A DNA stretch of 64,000 nt from Pseudomonadota bacterium (lineage in GTDB: Bacteria > Pseudomonadota > Gammaproteobacteria > Halothiobacillales > Halothiobacillaceae), in contig JAJYYE010000002.1 of assembly GCA_021801265.1 (NCBI GenBank), positions 1 to 64,000 of the forward strand. Direction: 5' to 3'. The position numbers and the translations under genes were made by a program. Below are positions 49,443-57,772 of this stretch, one piece after another. The notes beneath the pieces are model-generated. The model did no database searches and was not told the origin of the DNA. It saw only the letters and a list, made by a program, of their open reading frames with translations. Numbering within the stretch: position 1 is the first letter of the stretch; the number at the start of each line of letters is the position of its first letter.

Positions 49443-51004
49443 GCATACCTATTTTCGTTCCCCGCGACTCTGCCGCACTCGCCATGGGTTCCGATGTCGT
49501 CGCGCAGCGAATTATGATCGAAGCCAAGCAGCGCGGGCTGGACGTACACGTTGTGCGCAACGGTTCTCGCGGACTCTTGTGGCTGGAACCGATGATTGAG
49601 GTACAAACCGATCACGGTCGCATCGCGTTTGGGCCCGTGGATGACACGGATATTCCGGGTTTATTTGACGCCCATTTTCATGAAGGCGGGACACACCCGC
49701 TCGCGCTTGGTCCGACCGATGAAATCCCCTTTCTGAAACAGCAGGAGCGCCTGACCTTTGCACGCGTCGGGGTGACAGACCCGTTATCCCTAGCGGATTA
49801 TCTCGCACACGACGGCTTCCAAGGGCTACACACAGCGCTCCAGGCCGAACCGGACCACATCGTACGGATCGTGACCGAATCCGGCCTGCGCGGCCGAGGG
49901 GGGGCCGCCTTCCCAACCGGTATCAAATGGCACACGGTACGAAACACGCCGGCCAATCAAAAATACATTGTATGCAACGCCGATGAAGGCGATTCCGGCA
50001 CGTTCGCGGACCGCATGCTCATGGAAGGCGACCCGTTCGCATTAATTGAAGGCATGACCATCGCAGCGCTCGCCGTGGGCGCCACACAGGGCTACATCTA
50101 CGTCCGTTCGGAATATCCGCAGGCGATCTTGATTTTGAACAAGGCCATCACGATGGCACAACAAGCGGGATATATCGGTGCCCATATCCTGGGTTCGGAA
50201 AAGCAGTTTGAACTGGAGGTACGTAAGGCAGCCGGATCCTATGTGTGCGGCGAAGAAACCGCGATGCTGGAGAGCATTGAAGGGAAACGTGGCATCGTGC
50301 GCGCCAAGCCGCCGTTACCCGCGATCACCGGCTTGTTTGGCAAGCCGACTGTCATCAACAATGTGATTTCACTGGCCAGCGTACCCATTATTTTGGCCAA
50401 GGGTGCCGACTTCTATAAAAACCATGGCCTAGGCCGTTCGCGCGGCACCTTGCCATTCCAGCTGGCGGGCAACGTCAAACAGGGCGGATTGATCGAAAAG
50501 GCGTTTGGCATCACCCTGCGCGAATTGCTTTATGACTTTGGTGGCGGCACCGCCTCGGGCCGCCCAATTAAAGCCGTTCAAGTTGGCGGGCCGCTCGGTT
50601 CGTATCTCCCTGAATCGCACTGGGATACACCCATGGACTATGAAGCCTTTGCTGCGCTGCAAGCGACAGTCGGCCATGGCGGCATCGTGGTGCATGACGA
50701 CACGGCCGACCTCGCCAAACTCGCCCGATATGCCATGAAATTCTGCGCGATTGAGTCGTGCGGCAAATGTACACCCTGCCGAATCGGCGCGACGCGCGGT
50801 GTTGAAGTCATGGACAAAATCATCGGCAATCAGGATCGACCGGCGCAAATCGAATTACTGCGGGATTTGTGCGACACCATGCTCAATGGTTCCCTGTGCG
50901 CCATGGGCGGTATGACACCGTTTCCGGTGCTTTCTGCACTGAATCACTTTCCACATGATTTCCAGAAAGAGAATGCGGCCACCACAGGAGAACACCATGT
51001 CTAA
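49439..51004 (+). CDS. fdsB: NAD-dependent formate dehydrogenase, beta subunit
   Basis: This 521-residue NuoF-type subunit binds FMN, NADH and a [4Fe-4S] cluster. An N-terminal thioredoxin-like region precedes GLRGRGGAAFPTGIKW, the glycine-rich NADH site, and YVCGEETAMLESIEG. The cluster motif is ESCGKCTPCRIG, with a further Cys in LCDTMLNGSLC. It overlaps fdsA by eight bases. Confidence 0.93.
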   Translation: MSIPIFVPRDSAALAMGSDVVAQRIMIEAKQRGLDVHVVRNGSRGLLWLEPMIEVQTDHGRIAFGPVDDTDIPGLFDAHFHEGGTHPLALGPTDEIPFLKQQERLTFARVGVTDPLSLADYLAHDGFQGLHTALQAEPDHIVRIVTESGLRGRGGAAFPTGIKWHTVRNTPANQKYIVCNADEGDSGTFADRMLMEGDPFALIEGMTIAALAVGATQGYIYVRSEYPQAILILNKAITMAQQAGYIGAHILGSEKQFELEVRKAAGSYVCGEETAMLESIEGKRGIVRAKPPLPAITGLFGKPTVINNVISLASVPIILAKGADFYKNHGLGRSRGTLPFQLAGNVKQGGLIEKAFGITLRELLYDFGGGTASGRPIKAVQVGGPLGSYLPESHWDTPMDYEAFAALQATVGHGGIVVHDDTADLAKLARYAMKFCAIESCGKCTPCRIGATRGVEVMDKIIGNQDRPAQIELLRDLCDTMLNGSLCAMGGMTPFPVLSALNHFPHDFQKENAATTGEHHV

Positions 51005-53882
51005 GTACTACGATGTGTTAAGTATTGAAGAAAAAGATTTCGGTACGCCAGCCCACATCTCCGGATCGTTAGTCACGCTGGAAATTGATGGCATGGCAGT
51101 TACCGTACCCGAAGGTACCTCGATTATGCGCGCCGCCGCCGAACGGGGGGTAAATGTCCCCAAGCTCTGCGCTACCGATAGCGTGGAACCGTTTGGTTCC
51201 TGTCGTTTGTGCTTGGTTGAGATTGAAGGGCGCAAAGGCTATCCCGCGTCCTGCACCACCCCGGTTGCGCCGGGCATGAAAGTACACACGCAATCGCCCA
51301 AATTGCAAAGTCTGCGCAAGGGCGTGATGGAGCTTTATATTTCCGATCACCCGCTTGATTGCCTGACCTGCGCGGCAAACGGTGACTGTGAATTACAAGA
51401 TATGGCGGGTGTGACCGGTCTGCGCGAAGTGCGTTACGGATATGAAGGTGAAAATCATCTCAATCTGAAAAAAGATGAATCCAATCCTTATTTCACCTTT
51501 GATTCGTCCAAATGCATCGTCTGCAATCGCTGTGTGCGCGCCTGTGCGGAAACACAAGGTACCTACGCGCTGACGATCTCGGGACGCGGTTTTGATTCGC
51601 GCGTGTCGGCAGGACAGGACCAGCCCTTCATGGCGTCAGAATGCGTATCGTGCGGCGCCTGTGTGCAGGCCTGCCCCACCGCCACCTTGCAGGAAAAAAG
51701 CGTGATTACGCTTGGTCAGCCCGAACACAGCGTAGTAACAACCTGCGCCTATTGCGGCGTGGGTTGTGCCTTCAAAGCCGAGATGAAAGGCAACGAAGTG
51801 GTGCGCATGGTACCGTATAAAAACGGCCTGGCCAACGAGGGCCATTCCTGCGTGAAAGGCCGTTTTGCCTGGGGTTATGCAACCCACAAAGATCGCATTC
51901 TCAACCCAATGATTCGCCGCAGGATTACAGACCCTTGGCAAGCAGTCAGCTGGGATGAGGCCCTCACTTATGCCGCCTCGGAATTCAAACGCATTCAACA
52001 AAAATACGGCCGCGATTCAATTGGCGGGATTGTGTCGTCGCGCTGTACCAACGAAGAGGGCTATTTGGTACAAAAAATGGTGCGTGCCGCATTTGGCAAC
52101 AACAACGTCGATACCTGCGCACGGGTGTGTCATTCCCCCACGGGCTATGGCTTGAAGCAAACCCTGGGCGAATCCGCCGGCACACAAACCTTCAAATCGG
52201 TGGCGCACAGTGATGTGATCATGGTCATCGGCGCAAACCCCACGGATGCGCATCCGGTGTTCGCCTCACGGATGAAAAAGCGCCTGCGGGAAGGTGCCAA
52301 ACTCATCGTGATTGATCCACGCCATACCGACTTGGTGCGCTCGCCGCATGTCGAGGCAGATTTTCATTTGCCACTCAAGCCTGGCACCAACGTGGCCATC
52401 CTCTCCGCGCTAGCCCATGTGATCGTTACCGAAGGGTTATTGGCGAACGAATTTATTGCTGAACGCTGCGAGGATAAAGCCTTCCGGCAATGGCGAGATT
52501 TTGTCGCCCACCCGGAAAACTCCCCTGAGGCCATGCAGGAAACTACCGGCGTTTCGGCAGAATTAGTTCGCGGTGCAGCGCGCTTGTACGCAACCGGTGG
52601 CAATGCGGCAATTTATTACGGCTTGGGCGTCACTGAACACGCCCAAGGTTCGACCGCCGTGATGGCGATTGCGAACTTGGCGATGGCAACCGGCAATATT
52701 GGCCGTGAAGGTGTGGGTGTGAACCCCTTACGCGGCCAAAACAATGTTCAAGGCTCTTGCGATATTGGTTCGTTCCCGCACGAATTACCGGGTTATCGGC
52801 ATGTATCCGACTCAGCGACCCGCGATTTATTCGAGCAGGCGTGGGGGGTGAATATTCAGCCTGAACCGGGTTTACGCATCCCGAATATGTTCGATGCCGC
52901 GTTGGATGGCAGTTTTATGGGGTTGTATTGCCAAGGCGAGGACATCGTGCAATCCGATCCGAACACACAGCACGTAGCGGCGGCGCTCTCGGCCATGGAG
53001 TGCATTGTGGTCCAAGATATTTTCCTGAATGAAACTGCCATGTATGCGCATGTGCTGCTACCGGGTTCCTCGTTTCTGGAAAAGGACGGTACATTCACGA
53101 ATGCGGAGCGGCGTATTTCTCGCGTGCGCAAGGTCATGCCGCCGAAGGCCGGTTTTGCGGACTGGGAAGTCACCGTCGAGCTCGCCAGACGGCTGGGCTA
53201 CCCGATGAACTACACACATCCCTCCGAAATCATGGACGAGATCGCGCTGCTGACACCGACATTCCGCGGAGTGAGTTACGCCAAACTCGATCAACTGGGC
53301 AGCATCCAATGGCCATGTAACGACGAGGCGCCTCAGGGCACGCCCATCATGCATGTGGACGAGTTTGTCCGCGGAAAAGGGAAGTTCATCATCACCCAAT
53401 ATGTGGCGACCGATGAAAAAATCACCCGTAAATTCCCGTTAATTCTCACCACAGGGCGAGTATTGTCGCAGTACAACGTCGGCGCACAGACGCGACGCAC
53501 CGAAAACAACCAATGGCACGAACAAGATTTGCTGGAAATCCACCCCCACGATGCCGAGGAACGCGGCATCAGTGATGGTGGCTGGGTCAACATCCAGAGC
53601 CGATCCGGAGAGACTGTGTTGCGTGCCAAATTAACTGAACGGATGCAGCCGGGCGTCGTGTACACCACATTCCATTTCCCCGAGTCGGGCGCGAATGTCA
53701 TCACCACAGAAAATTCTGACTGGGCCACCAATTGCCCGGAATATAAGGTAACCGCCGTGCAGGTGATGCCGGTGCACGAGCCCTCCGAGTGGCAGAAACA
53801 ATACACCCGTTTCAACCGGGTGCAGCACGAATTACTGAGCAGGGCCAGCCAAACAGCCGCCACTGATCATTTGAGTTCATAA
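50997..53882 (+). CDS. fdsA: NAD-dependent formate dehydrogenase, catalytic alpha subunit
   Basis: This 961-residue molybdenum enzyme oxidises formate to CO2. The N-terminus carries a [2Fe-2S] domain (CRLCLVEIEG), a His/Cys [4Fe-4S] site (HPLDCLTCAANGDCELQD) and a two-cluster ferredoxin domain (CIVCNRCVRAC, CVSCGACVQAC). Another [4Fe-4S] motif, CAYCGVGC, opens the catalytic part. The catalytic cysteine is in ARVCHSPTGYG (about residue 377), so it is the Cys and not the selenocysteine type. The C-terminal domain binds bis-MGD. The ATG at 50997 follows CAGGAG. Confidence 0.95.
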   Translation: MSKYYDVLSIEEKDFGTPAHISGSLVTLEIDGMAVTVPEGTSIMRAAAERGVNVPKLCATDSVEPFGSCRLCLVEIEGRKGYPASCTTPVAPGMKVHTQSPKLQSLRKGVMELYISDHPLDCLTCAANGDCELQDMAGVTGLREVRYGYEGENHLNLKKDESNPYFTFDSSKCIVCNRCVRACAETQGTYALTISGRGFDSRVSAGQDQPFMASECVSCGACVQACPTATLQEKSVITLGQPEHSVVTTCAYCGVGCAFKAEMKGNEVVRMVPYKNGLANEGHSCVKGRFAWGYATHKDRILNPMIRRRITDPWQAVSWDEALTYAASEFKRIQQKYGRDSIGGIVSSRCTNEEGYLVQKMVRAAFGNNNVDTCARVCHSPTGYGLKQTLGESAGTQTFKSVAHSDVIMVIGANPTDAHPVFASRMKKRLREGAKLIVIDPRHTDLVRSPHVEADFHLPLKPGTNVAILSALAHVIVTEGLLANEFIAERCEDKAFRQWRDFVAHPENSPEAMQETTGVSAELVRGAARLYATGGNAAIYYGLGVTEHAQGSTAVMAIANLAMATGNIGREGVGVNPLRGQNNVQGSCDIGSFPHELPGYRHVSDSATRDLFEQAWGVNIQPEPGLRIPNMFDAALDGSFMGLYCQGEDIVQSDPNTQHVAAALSAMECIVVQDIFLNETAMYAHVLLPGSSFLEKDGTFTNAERRISRVRKVMPPKAGFADWEVTVELARRLGYPMNYTHPSEIMDEIALLTPTFRGVSYAKLDQLGSIQWPCNDEAPQGTPIMHVDEFVRGKGKFIITQYVATDEKITRKFPLILTTGRVLSQYNVGAQTRRTENNQWHEQDLLEIHPHDAEERGISDGGWVNIQSRSGETVLRAKLTERMQPGVVYTTFHFPESGANVITTENSDWATNCPEYKVTAVQVMPVHEPSEWQKQYTRFNRVQHELLSRASQTAATDHLSS

Positions 53883-53886
53883 CCCA

Positions 53887-54711
53887 ATGAACTCAAATCA
53901 ACCTGCCATTGAATGCGTTAGCACCCAGTCCATATCGCGCTGGCGCGACCAATACTGGACAAACGAACAGGATCAACTGGCAATCGAGGTTCCGGTCGCC
54001 TTACAATTCAATGGCGTCTCGCATGCGGTGATGTTGGCAACACCTTGCAATCTAGAGCACTTTGCCTTGGGATTTGCGCTGAGCGAGGGCATCGTAGGGA
54101 GCCGTGCTGAATTCCACACCGCACACATAACACACAGCGCGCTGGGGATCACCATCGCGTGTGACATCGCCAGCCCTGCGTTCATGAAGCTCAGTGAACG
54201 CCGACGCAATATGACAGGGCGCACCGGATGCGGCTTATGTGGTGTAGAAAGTTTGGAACAGGTATTCAGGCCGTTACCCGGCTCAGCGCCCGCAGCCCAA
54301 CCCATTTCAGCGCCGTCAATGCGCATCGCATTAGAAAATCTTTCAAGACTGCAACCACTCAATCGCCTGACCGGCGGCATGCATGCGGCAGCATGGAGCG
54401 CGTCTGACGGTACGCTACAACAAGTCTGCGAGGACGTGGGGCGACATAATGCATTGGATAAATTGATCGGCATGATGGCTGAGCGCAACGTGAACTTTGA
54501 GGAGGGGTTCTTGCTGATTACCAGTCGCGCCAGTGTGGAGATGGTGCAAAAAGCCGCGACTGTCGGCATGAGAAGTTTGATCGCAATCTCCGCGCCAACT
54601 GCCTTAGCGGTCAAAACAGCCCAGGCAGCAGGCATGACCTTAATCGCATTCGCACGGGGCGACGCGTTCGTGGCCTATACCCATGCGGATCGAATCAACG
54701 TAACCGATTAA
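53887..54711 (+). CDS. fdhD: Formate dehydrogenase sulfurtransferase
   Basis: This 274-residue FdhD protein delivers sulfur to the molybdenum cofactor, which the dehydrogenase needs for activity. The sulfur-carrying cysteines are in TGCGLCGVES (about residues 115-120). LTGGMHAAAW and CEDVGRHNALDKLIG are family motifs. It starts four bases after fdsA, inside the operon. Confidence 0.93.
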   Translation: MNSNQPAIECVSTQSISRWRDQYWTNEQDQLAIEVPVALQFNGVSHAVMLATPCNLEHFALGFALSEGIVGSRAEFHTAHITHSALGITIACDIASPAFMKLSERRRNMTGRTGCGLCGVESLEQVFRPLPGSAPAAQPISAPSMRIALENLSRLQPLNRLTGGMHAAAWSASDGTLQQVCEDVGRHNALDKLIGMMAERNVNFEEGFLLITSRASVEMVQKAATVGMRSLIAISAPTALAVKTAQAAGMTLIAFARGDAFVAYTHADRINVTD

Positions 54712-54733
54712 ATCGAGAATAGGTCCATCAATT

Positions 54734-54976
54734 ATGGATATGAACAATTTGGTACATATGGCGAATAAAATCGGCGTCTTTTTTGAAGCAATGCCGGATC
54801 ACAACGATGCCTTGCGGGACATTGTCGATCATCTGCATAAATTCTGGGAACCGCGTATGCGCCGTCAATTACTGGCTTATCTGGATTCAGAAAACGGCAA
54901 GGACCTGCTGCCGATCGTGGTCGAGGCCATTCACACCCACCGTAACCAACTATCCCAGAAAAACCAATCAATTTAA
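54734..54976 (+). CDS. fdsD: Formate dehydrogenase delta subunit
   Basis: This 80-residue helical protein matches FdsD: MANKIGVFFEAMPDHNDALR, then IVDHLHKFWEPRMRRQLLAY. It is a small accessory subunit of fds complexes whose role is poorly defined. It follows fdhD by 22 bases. Confidence 0.88.
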   Translation: MDMNNLVHMANKIGVFFEAMPDHNDALRDIVDHLHKFWEPRMRRQLLAYLDSENGKDLLPIVVEAIHTHRNQLSQKNQSI

Positions 54977-55068
54977 AGATTTACACCGAGACAGGAGGGG
55001 TCTGCTCGGTGTGATGTGTGCGAAAAATAAAACCCCGTTCCATCAAGTTGGCAATTCGAGGATGACAT

Positions 55069-56685
55069 ATGACTGGAGTTTTAGACAAAGAAAGAACGAT
55101 TGCAGGGCCGCACTTTAATCGTTGGCTGGTCCCACCCGCCGCGTTGGCGATTCACCTGTGTATCGGTATGGCCTACGGGTTCTCGGTATTTTGGTTACCC
55201 ATGACGAAACTCCTGGAGGGTAACTCAACCGCTTGCAGCAATCAGTCGTGGATGGCTGATTTGTTTTCGAGCCAATGCAATTGGACTGTGCCCGAAGTGA
55301 GCGTGACCTTTACGCTGTTTATTTTCATGCTGGGTGTGGCCGCGGCCTTCTGGGGCAGCTGGATGGAACACGCAGGCCCACGTAAATCTGGTTTTATCGC
55401 AGCCTGGTGTTGGGGCGGCGGCATGGCGCTGGGTGGTGTGGGCGTGATGACCCATCAACTCTGGCTGGTTTGGCTGGGTTGTGGTGTTCTGGGTGGCATT
55501 GGCCAGGGCCTCGGCTATATTACGCCGGTATCGACACTCATCAAATGGTTCCCGGATCGACGCGGCATGGCCACGGGGCTCGCCATCATGGGCTATGGCG
55601 GCGGGGCCATGATCGGCGCGCCAATTGCGGTCGCCTTGATGAACCATTTCGGCGCGGGGGTAGCGGCTGAAGGCGTCGCACTCACGCTAATCACCATGGG
55701 CGCGATCTACTTTGTCATCATGACCATCGGCGCTTTTGGCTTCAGAACCGCCCCGGACGGCTGGCTGCCCACAGGTTTCACGCCGAATACCGCACAAACC
55801 AAGGCCATGATTACCGATGGTCACGTGCATCTTTCCAAGGCCTGGCACACGCCGCAATTCTGGTTGATCTGGGGCGTGTTGTGCCTGAATGTGAGTGCTG
55901 GCATCGGGGTGATTGGCATGGCTTCGCCGATGTTGCAGGATATTTTTGGCCCCTTATTGGTGGGCGCATCCAGCACCGATACCATTACGGCGGCGCAGAA
56001 AGCCGGGATTGTGGCCGCGGCAGCAGGCTTGGTCGGTTTGATCAGCCTGTTCAACAGTGTGGGCCGTTTGTTCTGGGCCTCGGTTTCCGACTGGATCGGG
56101 CGTAAAAATACCTATTTCACCTTTTTCGTGCTCGGCACGGCCTTGTATCTCTTGATGCCTACCTTGGGCCACCTGGGTGCAGCCGGTTTATTTGTGCTGG
56201 TTGTCTGCGTGATTCTAACCATGTATGGCGGGGGGTTTTCCACTGTGCCTGCCTATTTAGCGGATATTTTTGGCACACAGATGGTTGGCGCCATTCATGG
56301 TCGACTGCTCACGGCGTGGTCTGTCGCTGGCATCATCGGTCCAGTATTGATCGCCAACCTGCGCGAGGCCCAGCTGCATGCCGGTGTACCGAAAAATCTG
56401 GTGTATGACAATACGCTGTACATTCTCGCCGGATTGTTGGTTGTGGGGTTTTTCTTAAATCTGATGATCCGGCCCGTTGATCCAAAACACTTCATGACGG
56501 CTGATGAGTTGGCCGAAGAACGGGCCCTGACGGAGAAGGCCCGCCATAAGGCAGTCAATGCAGAAAACGCGGCACGCGGCAGTTTCGGAATCACGGGCGC
56601 ATTCGCATGGTTCGCCGTTGCTGTACCGTTCCTGATTGGGGTGTGGATTGCCTTGGGTAAAGCCAGCGCACTATTTTTCCACTAG
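55069..56685 (+). CDS. OFA-family major facilitator (oxalate/formate type)
   Basis: This 538-residue MFS protein has twelve or more membrane segments and the OFA family layout, with an N-terminal YGFSVFWLPMTKLLEG, loop motif KWFPDRRGMATGLAIMGYGG and ADIFGTQMVGAIHGRLLTAW. OFA members exchange carboxylates such as oxalate and formate. Position after fdsD suggests formate or a related acid as substrate, though this is not proven. A terminator follows. Confidence 0.82.
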   Translation: MTGVLDKERTIAGPHFNRWLVPPAALAIHLCIGMAYGFSVFWLPMTKLLEGNSTACSNQSWMADLFSSQCNWTVPEVSVTFTLFIFMLGVAAAFWGSWMEHAGPRKSGFIAAWCWGGGMALGGVGVMTHQLWLVWLGCGVLGGIGQGLGYITPVSTLIKWFPDRRGMATGLAIMGYGGGAMIGAPIAVALMNHFGAGVAAEGVALTLITMGAIYFVIMTIGAFGFRTAPDGWLPTGFTPNTAQTKAMITDGHVHLSKAWHTPQFWLIWGVLCLNVSAGIGVIGMASPMLQDIFGPLLVGASSTDTITAAQKAGIVAAAAGLVGLISLFNSVGRLFWASVSDWIGRKNTYFTFFVLGTALYLLMPTLGHLGAAGLFVLVVCVILTMYGGGFSTVPAYLADIFGTQMVGAIHGRLLTAWSVAGIIGPVLIANLREAQLHAGVPKNLVYDNTLYILAGLLVVGFFLNLMIRPVDPKHFMTADELAEERALTEKARHKAVNAENAARGSFGITGAFAWFAVAVPFLIGVWIALGKASALFFH

Positions 56686-56711
56686 GTCATCAGCCCCTTT
56701 AAAACCTAAGC

Positions 56712-56749
56712 AACCGCTCAGCACATAAAATACGCCGAGCGGTTTTTTT
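56712..56749 (+). terminator. Rho-independent terminator of the fds operon
   Basis: AACCGCTC (56712-56719) and GAGCGGTT (56737-56744) form a stem, with seven Ts from 56743. It follows the transporter stop by 27 bases. Confidence 0.88.
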
Positions 56750-56909
56750 GTGCGCCACTCAAATCAAACCCTCACTATAGCGAGACGCCCTAAACATCAA
56801 CCCGGCACTCAACCACAAGGGAGGGCGATAATCTGACGTGTCATGTATCATCACAATTCACTCGAGCGGGCGCGCCATTTCCCACGTTAAAACCGAATTT
56901 ATCCTCCAG

Positions 56910-57461
56910 TTACCAGGTCAGGTCATCGGGCACCTCAAACCGTGTGTAGTAATCCTGAGCTTCCGCAGAAACCGATGCGTCCACACCTGTGATAGGAATC
57001 AAAATCCCGGCATCACGCTGTTCAATTTTCTCGGCTGCCGTATGGGGGATTAACACATATCCCGCCTCAAAACGTGCGATGCGAACTCTGGCCGCCACCA
57101 GTCGCTGATGGATCTCTTGGCTCACGTGCAGTGTTTTCACCTTGTTATCATCAACAAAATGATAAATGGCATGCCCATCGTAACGGCTCAATCGGTTGGA
57201 CTCTATGATCTGACGCAGCTCTGCCTGCGCTGCCTTCTTCGCCTGCTGCTGCTGATGCGCCAGATTCAGCTGCCGATCGCGTTCAACCTTGTGCTGCGCT
57301 ACCCGAGCGACGAGTTCGGCCGCATCACTCAACGCGGCCTTGCCCTTGTGCTGCTTGGTTTGCTGGTATTGATCTCTCCCCTTATCCTTTTTGGCCCTTT
57401 TGGCTTTTTGCTCATCGACTAGGCCGGCTTGTTTCAGCTGTTCGAATAGGGACTCTGCCAT
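56910..57461 (-). CDS. DUF2058 (YaiL-family) protein
   Basis: This 183-residue protein matches DUF2058. The N-terminal half is a basic coiled segment (MAESLFEQLKQAGLVDEQKA, KRAKKDKGRDQYQ), and the C-terminal half has HAIYHFVDDNKVKTLHVSQE and PHTAAEKIEQRD. The family is typical of gammaproteobacteria and probably binds nucleic acid. It converges on the fds operon. Confidence 0.85.
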   Translation of the reverse strand: MAESLFEQLKQAGLVDEQKAKRAKKDKGRDQYQQTKQHKGKAALSDAAELVARVAQHKVERDRQLNLAHQQQQAKKAAQAELRQIIESNRLSRYDGHAIYHFVDDNKVKTLHVSQEIHQRLVAARVRIARFEAGYVLIPHTAAEKIEQRDAGILIPITGVDASVSAEAQDYYTRFEVPDDLTW

Positions 57462-57772
57462 ATTTTCTGCTCATAATTAATTTAAGGTCGTGATCCAAAA
57501 TAAGGCTCTGTTTTGTGGATGCGCCAGCGCAAAAAAGAGGCAACCATCCTAACAGCCAAGGCTCATCCAAATGACAACCAAAGTGTCACGTCAAGCCGCG
57601 CGGCAATAATGATTCAGTCGAATCACGATTCAATGCACGGCCTCGGTGCAACCCAAATCGCCGTGGCCGCAGTCGTCAAATTTTACTGGGTGATTGCCCG
57701 CAGTTGAGAACGAAAAAAACGTCAACGGCAAACCGGACGCAATAAATCTACTTTGATTATCGGTCAATGAGG
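57462..57772. other. Intergenic region, nothing recognised
   Basis: I see no supported gene, RNA or repeat in this 311-base gap. A 64-codon open frame on the plus strand lacks a ribosome site and family features. Confidence 0.6.
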
